Source of the DNA: Hydrocarboniclastica marina
GTDB taxonomy: Bacteria; Pseudomonadota; Gammaproteobacteria; Pseudomonadales; Oleiphilaceae
Length of the DNA stretch: 64,000 bases
Assembly: GCF_004851605.1 (NCBI RefSeq)
Contig: NZ_CP031093.1
Coordinates: forward strand, 3,968,692-4,032,691
Direction: 5' to 3'
Of this stretch, positions 47,169 through 57,425 are shown piece after piece. Both the position numbers and the translations under genes were made by a program. Within the stretch, counting starts at the first letter, position 1. Every line of letters starts with the position of its first letter. The notes beneath the pieces are model-generated. The model was not told the origin of the DNA. It ran no database searches and saw only the letters and a list, made by a program, of their open reading frames with translations.

Positions 47169-50045
47169 CTAGGTACTGATCACCACCCGCAAAGCCTGCA
47201 GCTCCAGGCTGGCATTGGCGATGGCTTCTGCACTGTCTTTGATCTGAGCCTCAAGGAACTGGATCTCCTCGTCGCGAATTGCAGGGTTCACCTGCTGCAG
47301 TGCCCGCAGGCGACTAACCTCTTCGCCGAGACTCGTCTCCATGGTTTCCCTGGCACCTGCCTGGATCCCGGGCAACTGTTCGCGGGCCTGGCCCTGGGCC
47401 GCAGCGATCATGCGCTCCACCTCTTCCCGCACCTGGGGCACGATAGCCTGGGCCGTTCGCCGCTTGATGTCCTGGCACAGTTCGTTGAGCTTGGCATGGG
47501 GCATCACGTGGCTGATGTCCCTGCCCTTGGCGTCCATGAGCAACCGCACGGGACGCAGCGGTAAAAAGCGCGAAAGCTGCAGGGCCTTTGGCGCAGGACA
47601 ATGCACCGTGAAGACCGTTTCCAGCAGCACGGTTCCGGGCTGCACGCCCTTGACACTGATGGTGGCCAGCGCTGCATTGCCGAGTTCCGTGGTGGCGATC
47701 ATGTCGAGGGTCTCGACGACCATGGGGTGCTCCCAACTGAGGAACGTCATGTCTTCGCGCACCAGCGCCAGATCCCGATCATAGGTGACGGTCACACCTT
47801 CCTCGGGTAATCCGGGAAAATAACCCGTCAGCATGTGCTCCGACGGCCGCAATATCCAGGCGTTCTCAGAGTGATCTTCGTAGTCGACGCCGTACTGTCC
47901 ATACGCGCCTTCCATGAAAGTCTGTAACCCGGCGGTGTTCTCTTCCTCTTCGATCTGCTCGATCAGCACCTGGGCCTTTGGCCTGTTACAGGAGTTGATC
48001 TCGAGCAGTGGATCCCGGCCGGCTTCCAGCGCGGCGTGGAGCTGCCGGGTCAGCTCGGCAGTTTGTGTCAGCAGGGCTGACATACCTGCAGGCTCAGGCC
48101 GGGCCAGCTGCGCGTCGAGCTGCTCCCTGAGCGCATCCTTGACGGCTACGCCTACCACACAGCTATGTGTGAATGCATTGAGGCCATCCTGATACCAGCG
48201 GTAAAGCACTTCCTGGGAAGAATTCTCGAGATAGGGCACATGGATTTCGATAGTGGCGCTCTGGCCGATACGGTCGAGACGGCCGATGCGCTGTTCCAGC
48301 AGATCGGGGTTGCGCGGCAGATCGAACAGCACCAGGTGGTGGGCGAACTGGAAATTGCGGCCTTCGCTGCCGATCTCGGAGCAGACCAGTGCCTGAGCGC
48401 CCTGCTCGGTTTCAGCAAAGTACGCTGCCGCCCGGTCACGCTCAACGATGGTCAACCCTTCGTGAAAGGCCGCGCTGCGGATGCCGGCGCGCAGTTGCAG
48501 GTGGCGCTCGAGGGCTACTGCCGTCTCGGCCCGCGCACAAATCACCAGAACTTTTGCGGGTTTGAGGGACGTCAGCGTCGACTCCAGCCAGGCCACGCGT
48601 GGGTCTTCGGCCAGCCAGTCGTCTTCCAGCACGGTCGCTTCAGGCGTGAGGCCGGCCTCCCCCAGACGCTGCTCTTCGCTTTCGTACAACCCTGGCAGGG
48701 GTAGAGGCGTTGCCTCGACCTGGCGCTCCGGGAAACCCTGGATGGCGGCACGGGTGTTGCGGAACAGCACCCGCCCGGTACCGTGGCGGTCGAGCAGCCG
48801 ACTGACAAGCTCGTGGACATCAAACTGATCAGGGTTGTCCCGTAGCTGCCAGACTTCCTCTTTCAGGTAAGGCTCCAGGCGATCAAGCTGGCTAGACTCA
48901 AGGTGACCTTCATGATGGAGAATGTCCTGCACCAGGGTGTTCAACTCACCGTAGTTGGCCTCCTCCCGACGAAAGGTTTCCAGGTCATGGAAGCGCGCCG
49001 GGTCGAGCAGTCGCAGACGGGCGAAGTGACTTTCCAGGCCAACCTGCTCGGGCGTTGCCGTCAGCAGCAGCAGACCTTTGGTTTGCGCCGCGAGCAACTC
49101 GACGCAGGCGTACTCCGGACTGACATCGTCCGGCGACCAGCGCAGGTGGTGTGCCTCATCCACCACCATCAGGTCCCAGCCGGCTTCTTCTGCGTGTGCC
49201 CGGGCTTCGGCGTTACGCGTCAGGAAGTCCAGGCTGCACAACACCAGCTGTTCAGTCTCGAAGGGGTTCTGGTCGCCCTCCTGCATCAATACGGGGTTAT
49301 CGTTTTCGTCCAGTTCGTAATCGGACTCGCTGGCCAGCAGGGCCTCATAGCGAGACTGGTCGAAAATCGCGAAGTGCAGGTTAAAGCGCCGAAGCATCTC
49401 CACCAGCCACTGATGCACCAGCGTGTCCGGCACGACCACAAGTACTCTTTGGGCGCGGGCCGTGTGCAGTTGCGCGTGGAGGATCATCCCGGCCTCGATG
49501 GTTTTACCCAGGCCGACCTCGTCTGCGAGCAGCACCCGGGGGGCGTAGCGCCTGGCTACCTCGGACGCGATGTAGATCTGATGGGCCAGATGGCTGGTAC
49601 GCGAGCCGAGCAGGCCCTGCACGGGGGATTGCTGGAGGTGGGCAAGGTGCCCGAGAGTCTCGACCCGCAGCTGAAAGGCCGGGTTTTTATCAAAGCGCCC
49701 GGCAAACAGCCGTTGCTGCGGTGTTGTGAACTGCGCGAAGGGGCTTAGCTTGAGCTCGGACAGCTCCTTGAGCTCACCCGCCTCGTTCTTGACTGTATAG
49801 AATACAAGGCCATCGGATTCAGTGGCCTCAACGACCTCAAGCTCTGCTTCTTCATGGGTCTGGAGCGTTTCCCCGACCTGATAGCGCACCCGTGCCAACG
49901 GCGCATTATCGGTGGCATAGGTGCGCTCTTCGGCTGCTGCAGGGAAACTGATGGTGACCCTCCGCCCCGAAACTTCCGCAACCAATCCCAGTCCGAGTGC
50001 CGCTTCAGTGTGGCTGACCCACCGTTGTCCGATCTTGAAGTCCAT
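47169..50045 (-). CDS. rapA: RNA polymerase-associated ATPase RapA
   Basis: Swi2/Snf2 ATPase of about 958 residues that recycles RNA polymerase. It starts MDFKIGQRWVSHTEAALGLG with the N-terminal Tudor-like domain. Walker A is DEVGLGKT, Walker B DEAHH, and the helicase C part contains ALVCSEIGSEGRNFQFAHHLVLFDLP and RIGRLDRIGQ. The C-terminal region ends near EALQALRVVIST-like sequence. The ATG at 50045 is used; an upstream 24-codon extension lacks similarity. Confidence 0.95.
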   Translation of the reverse strand: MDFKIGQRWVSHTEAALGLGLVAEVSGRRVTISFPAAAEERTYATDNAPLARVRYQVGETLQTHEEAELEVVEATESDGLVFYTVKNEAGELKELSELKLSPFAQFTTPQQRLFAGRFDKNPAFQLRVETLGHLAHLQQSPVQGLLGSRTSHLAHQIYIASEVARRYAPRVLLADEVGLGKTIEAGMILHAQLHTARAQRVLVVVPDTLVHQWLVEMLRRFNLHFAIFDQSRYEALLASESDYELDENDNPVLMQEGDQNPFETEQLVLCSLDFLTRNAEARAHAEEAGWDLMVVDEAHHLRWSPDDVSPEYACVELLAAQTKGLLLLTATPEQVGLESHFARLRLLDPARFHDLETFRREEANYGELNTLVQDILHHEGHLESSQLDRLEPYLKEEVWQLRDNPDQFDVHELVSRLLDRHGTGRVLFRNTRAAIQGFPERQVEATPLPLPGLYESEEQRLGEAGLTPEATVLEDDWLAEDPRVAWLESTLTSLKPAKVLVICARAETAVALERHLQLRAGIRSAAFHEGLTIVERDRAAAYFAETEQGAQALVCSEIGSEGRNFQFAHHLVLFDLPRNPDLLEQRIGRLDRIGQSATIEIHVPYLENSSQEVLYRWYQDGLNAFTHSCVVGVAVKDALREQLDAQLARPEPAGMSALLTQTAELTRQLHAALEAGRDPLLEINSCNRPKAQVLIEQIEEEENTAGLQTFMEGAYGQYGVDYEDHSENAWILRPSEHMLTGYFPGLPEEGVTVTYDRDLALVREDMTFLSWEHPMVVETLDMIATTELGNAALATISVKGVQPGTVLLETVFTVHCPAPKALQLSRFLPLRPVRLLMDAKGRDISHVMPHAKLNELCQDIKRRTAQAIVPQVREEVERMIAAAQGQAREQLPGIQAGARETMETSLGEEVSRLRALQQVNPAIRDEEIQFLEAQIKDSAEAIANASLELQALRVVIST

Positions 50046-50358
50046 GCTGTACCGTTCGCTGTTAGACGCCTGAGCACCTGCCCGGGTCGCCATGCGGCGG
50101 GCCGGTGCGTGCAACAAAAGGAGGCGAAGATTAACACGAATCCTGCGGGGGTTGGGGGCCCGATGCGCGTTCGAAAAATGTGCATCGTTTCATACTTGCG
50201 TTTCAGGGCTGCCGACTGACCTACCGGGGAATGTAATCGGGCCAGGACCGGCGGCATTTGAGCTTTAGCGCGCACCTCGCCAGAATGAGACCGAACCCTT
50301 CACAGGCACAGGTCATCAACTCGCAACCCTGCCGGCCAAAGGAGTGCTCCGAAGCGCT

Positions 50359-51504
50359 ATGCCCAACACACCACCCAAGCAATCGCCTAAACCGCGTCGT
50401 CTCTACCGGCGCTGGCGCCACTCGCTGCGCAAAGCACTGCATATCGTTGCCGCGCCTGTTAAGGGCGATAATGGCCGCGGCGGCCTTTTTATCCAGCCCT
50501 ACCGCGGCTATGGCTCCCGCCGCAGGCTTTTTCTTATGGGCCGCGTCTTTCATCAGCCCGGCTTTGGTTCCAGCCTGCGCGAAGGGCGCATACGGCGTGA
50601 TCTGGTCGACCTTGTACGCCGACTGCTGCGCAAACCTGTCGTCAACGCCCGGGTTCGGGTGCGCTACAAGGATACTGAGACCACTGTAACGACCGACAGC
50701 CACGGTTTCTTCCGCGTTCGCATGGACCTGTCCGCCATGCCCTCGGATGCGCTCTGGCATTCGATGGAGCTGGAATTGCAAGACCCGGTGGACCCACGGG
50801 CGAAGACCACGGGCGAGTTTTTCACACCGCCTGAAAGCGCCGGCTATGGGGTGATCAGCGACATTGACGACACCGTGGTTTACACCGGGGTGGCCAATTT
50901 CGTCATGATGATGTGGCGACTTTTCGCCCAGGGCGCCGAGAGCCGCATCGCCTTTCCCGGCGTCGCGGCGCTTTATCAGGCCTTCTATGAGGGCCCATCC
51001 GGACAGCAGCGCAACCCGCTGCTTTATGTTTCCCGAGCGCCCTGGAGCATTTACCAGGTGCTGGTGGAGTTCTTCCGCATGCACCGCATTCCCAACGGGC
51101 CGATCCTCATATTGAGGGAGTGGGGAATGAAACGTGGCGTGCTACTGCCCCGGCGAGCCAAGGACCACAAGATCGACGTAATCCGTGAGATGCTCGATCT
51201 TTACGAGAACCTGCCCTTCGTCCTTATCGGCGACAGCGGCCAACGCGATCCCGAAGTCTACGCCCGGATCCTGCGTGAGTACCCCGGCCGTATTCTCGGC
51301 ATTTACATTCGTGATGTGAGCAATGATCCTCAGCGGGAAGCGGCCATAGCCAACCTCGCGAAAGAAGTCAGGGCCGCAGGCAGCGACCTGATGCTGGCCA
51401 CGGACAGCCTGGAGATGGCCCGCCACGCCGTCGACCAGGGGCTATTGGCGCCCCAGTCCCTGGAGGGGATCCAGCGGACGCATGACAAAGATGAGAACTG
51501 TTGA
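50359..51504 (+). CDS. App1-type phosphatase (DUF2183)
   Basis: A 381-residue cytoplasmic protein with a HAD-like phosphatase core of the App1/DUF2183 family, known in yeast as a phosphatidate phosphatase. The motif ISDIDDTVVYTGVANF (about residues 178-193) supplies the nucleophile, and LLYVSRAPWSIY, ILREWGM and VLIGDSGQRDPEVY are the remaining family blocks. The basic N-terminus (residues 1-60) may bind membranes. GGAG lies 14 bases before the ATG, so start is moderately sure. Confidence 0.88.
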   Translation: MPNTPPKQSPKPRRLYRRWRHSLRKALHIVAAPVKGDNGRGGLFIQPYRGYGSRRRLFLMGRVFHQPGFGSSLREGRIRRDLVDLVRRLLRKPVVNARVRVRYKDTETTVTTDSHGFFRVRMDLSAMPSDALWHSMELELQDPVDPRAKTTGEFFTPPESAGYGVISDIDDTVVYTGVANFVMMMWRLFAQGAESRIAFPGVAALYQAFYEGPSGQQRNPLLYVSRAPWSIYQVLVEFFRMHRIPNGPILILREWGMKRGVLLPRRAKDHKIDVIREMLDLYENLPFVLIGDSGQRDPEVYARILREYPGRILGIYIRDVSNDPQREAAIANLAKEVRAAGSDLMLATDSLEMARHAVDQGLLAPQSLEGIQRTHDKDENC

Positions 51505-51524
51505 GCCGGGCCCTTGCGCTAACC

Positions 51525-51594
51525 GGTGGGCACTGCCCACCCTACAAAGTCAGCGGTGATTCGCTATGCATCCGTAGGGTGGGCACCGCCCACC
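51525..51594. repeat. Paired REP-like palindromes (BIME)
   Basis: Two inverted copies, 51525-51545 and 51574-51594, facing each other with a 28-base interval, each GTGGGCRC-type palindrome with a GTAGG/CCTAC tail. Located beyond the nrdB stop; may also shield the 3' end. Confidence 0.8.
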
Positions 51595-51639
51595 ATCAGG
51601 TTACCGGGGCAGGCTCTGAAGAGGGCTCCTGCGTAAGCA

Positions 51640-52833
51640 CTACCACTTCAACGACCCACCTGTCTGATACTCGATCACCCGCGTTTCGAAGAAGTTCTTC
51701 TCCTTTTTCAGGTCCATGATTTCCGCCATCCAGGGAAAGGGGTTGGCCACGCCGCTAAAGCGCTCCGGCAGGCCGATCTGGGCGAGCCGGCGGTTGCCGA
51801 TGTACTGCAGATATTCGGTCATCATCGCGGCATTCATGCCCAGCACGCCGCGCGGCATGGTGTCGCGGGCGTAGGCGATCTCAAGCTCGGTACCTTCCAG
51901 GATCATACGCGTGGCCTCATCCTGAAACTCCGATGTCCATAAATGCGGATTCTCCTGCTTGATCTGATTAATGACATCGATGCCGAAGTTCAGGTGCATG
52001 GACTCATCCCGAAGGATGTACTGGAACTGCTCTGAAACACCGCTCATCTTGTTGCGCCGGCCCATGGACAGGATCTGGGCAAAACCGCAGTAGAAAAATA
52101 TCCCTTCGAGTACGCAATAGAAGGCGATGAGGTTACGCAGCAGTTCCTGATCCGCCGCGACCGTGCCCGTGTTGAAGTTGGGGTTGCCCAGGGATTGGGT
52201 GTACTTCAGCCCCCAGGCGGCCTTGCGCGCGACCGATGGCACCTCGCGGTACATGTTGAAAATCTCACCCTCGTCCATGCCCAGGGACTCGACACAGTAC
52301 TGGTAGGCATGGGTATGGATGGCTTCCTCAAAGGACTGCCGCAGCAGGTACTGGCGGCATTCCGGGTTGGTGATCAGCCGGTAGATCGCCAGCACCAGGT
52401 TGTTCGCCACCAGCGAATCGGCGCTTGAGAAAAATCCCAGACTGCGTTTGACGATCCGGCGCTCGTCCTCTGTCAGCCCGTCCTGGCTCTTCCAGAGGTG
52501 GACGTCTGCCGCCATATTCACTTCCTGGGGCATCCAGTGGTTGGCGCAGGCGTCGAGGTATTTTTGCCAGGCCCAGTCGTACTTGAACGGCACCAGCTGG
52601 TTCAGATCGGCCCGGCAATTGATCATGCGCTTGTCGTCGACCTCGATACGTGCGCCACCCATATCCAGCTCCTCCAGACCGGGTGCGACATCAAGGGCGG
52701 CAAGCGAGGCCCGGGCCTCGGCCAGGGGGTCAGAGGCGGGTTTCGGTTCGGCTGGCGGCGTGACTGCCGAGCTGGCCGTGGTGTTTTTTACCTGGCGGTC
52801 ATTCGCGTATTCGTTCCAATCCAATAAGGACAT
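51640..52833 (-). CDS. nrdB: Class Ia ribonucleotide reductase, small subunit
   Basis: Beta subunit of 397 residues housing the di-iron tyrosyl radical. By comparison with E. coli NrdB the first-shell ligands fit: Asp139, Glu170 and His173, with radical Tyr177 in [12 protein letters not shown], exactly 38 residues after the Asp as in E. coli. The C-terminal YQTGGSLKW carries the radical-transfer tail. AGGAG lies before the ATG. It lies 79 bp downstream of nrdA and is the second gene of the riboswitch-led operon. Confidence 0.96.
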   Translation of the reverse strand: MSLLDWNEYANDRQVKNTTASSAVTPPAEPKPASDPLAEARASLAALDVAPGLEELDMGGARIEVDDKRMINCRADLNQLVPFKYDWAWQKYLDACANHWMPQEVNMAADVHLWKSQDGLTEDERRIVKRSLGFFSSADSLVANNLVLAIYRLITNPECRQYLLRQSFEEAIHTHAYQYCVESLGMDEGEIFNMYREVPSVARKAAWGLKYTQSLGNPNFNTGTVAADQELLRNLIAFYCVLEGIFFYCGFAQILSMGRRNKMSGVSEQFQYILRDESMHLNFGIDVINQIKQENPHLWTSEFQDEATRMILEGTELEIAYARDTMPRGVLGMNAAMMTEYLQYIGNRRLAQIGLPERFSGVANPFPWMAEIMDLKKEKNFFETRVIEYQTGGSLKW

Positions 52834-52912
52834 GGCTTGATCTCCTGCTAATTTGCTGACCGCGGGAAGCCCCGAGCTTCCCGTCCGGCTTCTGATGGGT
52901 TGGCGGGTGCGA

Positions 52913-55786
52913 CTACTGACAAGCTTCGCAGTCGGGATCGTCGATCGAGCAGAAACGTGCCTCGTCCCCGCTAGCGACCGCGTTCAGGGCGCCGTCATGC
53001 AGGGTGGATTTCTCCGCCAGGGTTGCGCCCTGACTGCGCAGGTAGTAAGTGGTTTTCAATCCTCTCAGCCAGGCCATGCGGTACATGACATCCAGCTTGC
53101 GACCGTCAGGCTCGGCAATGTAGAGGTTCAGAGACTGTGCCTGATCCAGCCATTTCTGGCGCCGCGCACCGGCTTCGACGAGCCAGCGGGGCTCTATCTC
53201 AAAGGCCGTTGCGAACAGGGCCTTGAGATCGTCCGGGACCCGGGCAATGGGCTGCACCGAACCGTTGTAGTACTTGAGGTCGTTGACCATCACCTCGTCC
53301 CAGAGCCCGCGCGCCTTTAGGGCGTCGACCAGGTACGGGTTGATGATGGTGAACTCGCCGGAGAGATTGGATTTCGCGTAGAGGTTCTGGAAAGTCGGCT
53401 CGATCGACGCGGACACACCGACGATGTTGGCAATCGTTGCGGTGGGTGCGATCGCCATGACGTTCGAATTGCGCATACCATATTGGCGCACCGCCTCGCG
53501 GACCGGCGCCCAGTCCAGGCTCGACGTCCGGTCTATGTCCAGGTGATCTTCGGGCCGCGCATCCTGCAGCAATCGCAGCGAATCGATGGGCAGGATGCCC
53601 TGGTCCCACAGGGAACCCCGGTAACTGTCGTAGGCGCCCCGTTCGCGCGCCAGTTCCGCCGAGGCCCTGATGGCGTGATAACTGATCAGCTCCATCACCT
53701 CATCCGCAAAGGCGACCGCTGCCTCGCTGGCGTAGGGCAGCCCAAGGTCCTGCAGCGCGTCCTGAAAGCCCATCAGCCCCAGCCCGACCGGCCGATGGCG
53801 GGCATTGGCGTTGCGGGCCTGGGGTACGGCATAAAAATTGATATCGATGACGTTGTCGAGCATCCGCACCGCCCGCGTTACCGTATCTGCCAGGCGCTCG
53901 CGGTCAACGGCGCCGTCTTTCAGATGCTGGACCAGATTGACCGACCCCAGATTACAGACCGCAATCTCACCGGCGCTGGTATTGAGGGTGATCTCGGTAC
54001 AGAGGTTGGACGAGTGCACGACGCCACAGTGCTGCTGGGGTGAGCGCAGGTTGCAGCTGTCCTTGAAGGTGATCCAGGGATGGCCCGTCTCGAACAGCAT
54101 GGAGAGCATGCGCCGCCACAGATCCTTGGCCTTGAGCGTCTTGAACAGCCGCAGCTCTCCTTGGGCTGCAAGTGCCTCGTAGTGCTCGTAGCGCTTCCGA
54201 AACGCCGGCCCGTAAAGATCGTGCAGATCCGGCGTGTCACTGGGCGAAAACAGCGTCCAGTGCCCGTCGGCAAAGACCCGCTCCATGAACAGATCCGGGA
54301 CCCAGTGAGCGGTATTCATGTCGTGCGCCCGGCGACGGTCGTCGCCGGTGTTCTTGCGTAACTCGAGAAACTCCTCGATGTCCAGGTGCCAGGTCTCCAG
54401 GTAGGCACAGACCGCGCCTTTGCGCTTGCCCCCCTGATTGACCGCAACCGCGGTGTCATTGACCACCTTGAGAAAGGGCACAATGCCCTGGCTCTTGCCG
54501 TTTGTGCCTTTGATGTTGGCGCCCATGGCCCGGACCGGGGTCCAGTCGTTGCCCAGTCCTCCGGCCCATTTTGACAGCAGGGCGTTGTCACGGATCGCGC
54601 TGTAGATGCCTTCCAGATCATCCGGGACTGTCGTCAGATAACAGGAACTCAGCTGTGCATGGCGCGTGCCGCTGTTGAATAGAGTCGGGGTCGAGGCCAT
54701 GTAGTCAAAGGACGACAACAGCTGATAAAACTCGATGGCGCGGCCGTCGCGGTCATCCTCAAGCAGAGCGAGGCCCATGGCGACCCGCATGAAGAACACC
54801 TGGGGCAGCTCGAAGCGGCGCTCATCCTGGTGGAGAAAATAGCGGTCGTAGAGGGTCTGCAGGCCAAGAAAGCTGAACTGGAAATCCCGCTCGGGCTGCA
54901 AGGCGCTGCCCAGACGCGCCAGGTCGAAATCCGCCAGGCGAGGGTCGAGACGCTCATGGGCGATGCCGAATGCAATCGCACGCTCCAGCGCCAGGGGATA
55001 GTGACGGGCCATCTCCCGGCCGGAGGCCTGGGTTGGAATGTCCAGCACGCGCAGGACTTCGCTACGAAGCTTGTCCAGTAGCAGACGGGCCGTAACCTGA
55101 CTATAGGACGGCTCTTTCTCGATACGCGAGCGCGCGGTCATGATCAGTGCCAGGGCCAGTTCTTCCTCGGCAATACCGTCGTAGAGATTGCGCAGGGCCT
55201 CGTCGAGCAATCCTGGCCCGTCGACAGCGGCCAGACCCTGGCAGGCCTCGTCCAGCAGCCCACGTAAACGGCCGAGATCCAGCGGTTGTCGCTCGCCGTT
55301 GACGGTGGTGACTTGCAGGGAGGGGTGCGGTTCGGTCGGCGTGACAGCGGCACGCTTGCGGGCATGGGCCTCCCGGTAAAGCACATAGGCCCGGGCGACC
55401 TGTTGATGGCCGCCGCGCATGAGCGCCAGTTCAGCCTGGTCCTGAATATCTTCAATGTGCACAGTGCCGCGCCCGGAAAGCCTGCGCGCGAATGTTGATT
55501 CAATCTCCCCGCCCAGTCGGCCCACAAGGTCGTGAACACGGCTCGAACCCTGCGCGCCCTCGCCTTCGACAGCGAGAAACGCCTTGGTTATAGCGACGGT
55601 GATCTTGTCGCGATCGAAAGGCACCAGGGCGCCGTCGCGTTTGATCACGCTCAAGCCGGTGCGTGGCGGGGTTTCCGCGGGCTGTTTGGGAGCGAGAGGG
55701 CTGGACGCCGAATTGAATAAAGAGCCGGATGCAGGGTCGGATACTGGACGTGAAGCGGGCTTTGATTGCTGCTCTGCCGTTTCCAT
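52913..55786 (-). CDS. nrdA: Class Ia ribonucleotide reductase, large subunit
   Basis: Alpha subunit of 957 residues reducing ribonucleoside diphosphates. There is one clear N-terminal ATP-cone (residues about 35-130, [24 protein letters not shown]) and a second, degenerate-looking cone (about 155-245), as in Pseudomonas-type NrdA with two cones. The barrel has NPCSEITL-like [24 protein letters not shown] with the active cysteines, and [27 protein letters not shown]. The C-terminus ends [12 protein letters not shown] with the redox cysteine pair. The ATG at 55786 follows AGGAG; a frame to 55852 is rejected. A cobalamin riboswitch lies upstream. Confidence 0.96.
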   Translation of the reverse strand: METAEQQSKPASRPVSDPASGSLFNSASSPLAPKQPAETPPRTGLSVIKRDGALVPFDRDKITVAITKAFLAVEGEGAQGSSRVHDLVGRLGGEIESTFARRLSGRGTVHIEDIQDQAELALMRGGHQQVARAYVLYREAHARKRAAVTPTEPHPSLQVTTVNGERQPLDLGRLRGLLDEACQGLAAVDGPGLLDEALRNLYDGIAEEELALALIMTARSRIEKEPSYSQVTARLLLDKLRSEVLRVLDIPTQASGREMARHYPLALERAIAFGIAHERLDPRLADFDLARLGSALQPERDFQFSFLGLQTLYDRYFLHQDERRFELPQVFFMRVAMGLALLEDDRDGRAIEFYQLLSSFDYMASTPTLFNSGTRHAQLSSCYLTTVPDDLEGIYSAIRDNALLSKWAGGLGNDWTPVRAMGANIKGTNGKSQGIVPFLKVVNDTAVAVNQGGKRKGAVCAYLETWHLDIEEFLELRKNTGDDRRRAHDMNTAHWVPDLFMERVFADGHWTLFSPSDTPDLHDLYGPAFRKRYEHYEALAAQGELRLFKTLKAKDLWRRMLSMLFETGHPWITFKDSCNLRSPQQHCGVVHSSNLCTEITLNTSAGEIAVCNLGSVNLVQHLKDGAVDRERLADTVTRAVRMLDNVIDINFYAVPQARNANARHRPVGLGLMGFQDALQDLGLPYASEAAVAFADEVMELISYHAIRASAELARERGAYDSYRGSLWDQGILPIDSLRLLQDARPEDHLDIDRTSSLDWAPVREAVRQYGMRNSNVMAIAPTATIANIVGVSASIEPTFQNLYAKSNLSGEFTIINPYLVDALKARGLWDEVMVNDLKYYNGSVQPIARVPDDLKALFATAFEIEPRWLVEAGARRQKWLDQAQSLNLYIAEPDGRKLDVMYRMAWLRGLKTTYYLRSQGATLAEKSTLHDGALNAVASGDEARFCSIDDPDCEACQ

Positions 55787-55944
55787 TTTGCTTACTCCTG
55801 TTCGCGTGTGAGGAACGCTTCGCGAACAGAACGGCGGTGGCGAGCACGGCAATTTTCACCCGACAACGGGGGAACCAGGGCAGCAGACTCGCCACTGTCG
55901 GCCCTGTTTCGCGAAGGCGCAGTGCTGACCCGGCAGGTGAAAGC

Positions 55945-56180
55945 CCGGGCCCCTCTGGCAGGTCTTCGGACTCAGGGGCGGAATCTGGCGGACTACCTTT
56001 CGGCATAGTCCGCGTCGATCTGTCTACTCCCGGCGACTTCCCCTGGCTGGTGAGCCAGAGTGTCTGGTCTGAAAGACCGTGCCGGTTTCGTTCCCCCATA
56101 CCGCTGCGCGTCAGTTCCGGATTCTCACCGGATTCCCTCTTGCGAGGCAGCCACAGTGTGGGCAGGCCTCTTAGCCGTAA
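55945..56180 (-). promoter_or_regulatory. Cobalamin (B12) riboswitch of nrdAB
   Basis: On the minus strand the leader reads GGGAATCCGGTGAGAATCC, then CTGACGCGCAGCGGTA, and later GAGTCCGAAGACCTGCC, which are the conserved core and B12 box of the adenosylcobalamin aptamer. The remaining bases before the nrdA start can form the expression platform. Boundaries are approximate. A class Ia enzyme does not need B12, so repression when B12 is plentiful implies a B12-dependent alternative (such as class II NrdJ) elsewhere. Confidence 0.9.
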
Positions 56181-56228
56181 TCACAACATGTGGTGCCATA
56201 CCAGATGAACGGGCACTATATAGCGGAT
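56181..56228. promoter_or_regulatory. Possible NrdR box pair
   Basis: TCACAACATGTGGTGC (56181-56196) and GCACTATATAGCGGAT (56213-56228), 32 bp between equivalent centres (31 if the second is centred on CTATATAG), match the NrdR consensus ACACWATATATWGTGT at about 12 and 11 of 16 positions. NrdR boxes usually occur as such pairs about three helical turns apart at nrd promoters. Confidence 0.4.
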
Positions 56229-56298
56229 AGCGCCTGGGATGCAACAGCGCTTGTGGGCATAGCGAGAGGGGACTGCGACGAGGTGAGAAAGGGACAAC

Positions 56299-56364
56299 GG
56301 CGGGCGGTGCCCGCCCTACGCGAAACTCGGTGATTGCCCAAAGGTAAGGTGGGCACCGCCCACC
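56299..56364. repeat. Paired REP-like palindromes (BIME)
   Basis: Two inverted copies at 56299-56319 (GGCGGGCGGTGCCCGCC-type variant) and 56344-56364, 24 bases apart. Located between the nrdA promoter region and the lpoB 3' end. Same family as 23826 and 51525. Confidence 0.75.
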
Positions 56365-56397
56365 AAAAGCACAGCTACACCGATATTTCGATAAAAA

Positions 56398-57045
56398 CTA
56401 CCAGGCCACCGAATCATTGCTGCCGCGCTTGATGATCGGCGTTTCGCCTTCCCAGACGGCCAGGCCGTTGCGCAGGTCGGTCAGGGTCAGCTGGAAGTAA
56501 TACTCCACCTGCTGGGTGTTTTTGTCCTGGCGCAGATTACGCTGAAAGATTTTTCCGGAGAGGCTGAGATCGGGGTTCGCCAGTTGGCCGCGCTCCACCT
56601 GGGTGTCCTGACGAAACTCTTCGGAGTCGCGGTTGGCCCGTACCTGGTCGATCAGCACGTCCTGGCTGCCATCGCCAGACACCGCCGAGGTTGTCACCAC
56701 CTTGCCGCTTTGCAGCAGGGCGATACGGATTTTCTTGATCAGCTGGCTGGTATCAATGCGCTGCATGGTGTCGTTTGTTACCCGGGAGATGGCCAGTACA
56801 TAGGGCTCTTCCCGGGGCTTATTGATAATGGACGACCCCAGCATGGAGTTCACCGCATCCAGCGCGGCCTGCTCGAAGTCCCTGTAATCCAGCCCCAGGG
56901 GCGTGTCGGCATCGTCTGTGGTCTGGTCGACGATACGGTTGCGTTGGGCACAGCCTGCAACCAGCGTGACAATCAGCAACAGGATAAACAGGCTCGAAAG
57001 TCCTCGGGCCAGCAGCGATGTAGCGGGAGCACGGGTCAGGATCAT
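56398..57045 (-). CDS. lpoB: LpoB-like penicillin-binding protein activator lipoprotein
   Basis: Outer-membrane lipoprotein of 215 residues that in E. coli activates PBP1B. The signal ends LVAGC. The core contains YRDFEQAALDAVNSML, ISRVTNDTMQRIDTSQL, and GKIFQRNLRQDKNTQQVEYYFQLTLTDL, hallmarks of LpoB/COG3417. The start overlaps the ycfL stop by one base (TAATG), so the genes are coupled. Confidence 0.9.
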   Translation of the reverse strand: MILTRAPATSLLARGLSSLFILLLIVTLVAGCAQRNRIVDQTTDDADTPLGLDYRDFEQAALDAVNSMLGSSIINKPREEPYVLAISRVTNDTMQRIDTSQLIKKIRIALLQSGKVVTTSAVSGDGSQDVLIDQVRANRDSEEFRQDTQVERGQLANPDLSLSGKIFQRNLRQDKNTQQVEYYFQLTLTDLRNGLAVWEGETPIIKRGSNDSVAW

Positions 57046-57425
57046 TACTCAGGTCTCTCATCCAGATAGAGGCGAAAATCAACAATCTCGGGGCTGGGGG
57101 CGGTGCCCTGTACAGTCACTTCCCGGCGACGGTCGGCCGTAACACGTACCGGGCCCGACAGCAGCGAAGGCATCAGTCGGCCTTTTTCGTCCTGCCAGTC
57201 GAATTGGTAAGTCATTCGCACCGGTTGATCCAGCAGGTTCCTGATGCGCACGTTGACCTGATAGAGGCCGCCCTCGGTGCGCTCCGTCACGACCTCTTCG
57301 ATGTTTATAACACCGTTCAGTTCCGGTCCGATATTGATCCGCTTGGGCGTAGAGGTCGCACACGCGGCCAGTACCAGCACTAACCCCGCCACGGTACTTA
57401 GACGCACCCGATCTTTGATTGTCAT
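57045..57425 (-). CDS. ycfL: YcfL family lipoprotein (DUF1425)
   Basis: A 126-residue lipoprotein with lipobox LAAC. It has a short beta-sandwich domain with VNVRIRNLLDQPVRMTYQFDWQDEKGRLMP, characteristic of YcfL. It is translationally coupled to both neighbours by TAATG junctions, placing it in the middle of a three-gene lipoprotein operon. Role unproven; association with LpoB is by context. Confidence 0.9.
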   Translation of the reverse strand: MTIKDRVRLSTVAGLVLVLAACATSTPKRINIGPELNGVINIEEVVTERTEGGLYQVNVRIRNLLDQPVRMTYQFDWQDEKGRLMPSLLSGPVRVTADRRREVTVQGTAPSPEIVDFRLYLDERPE

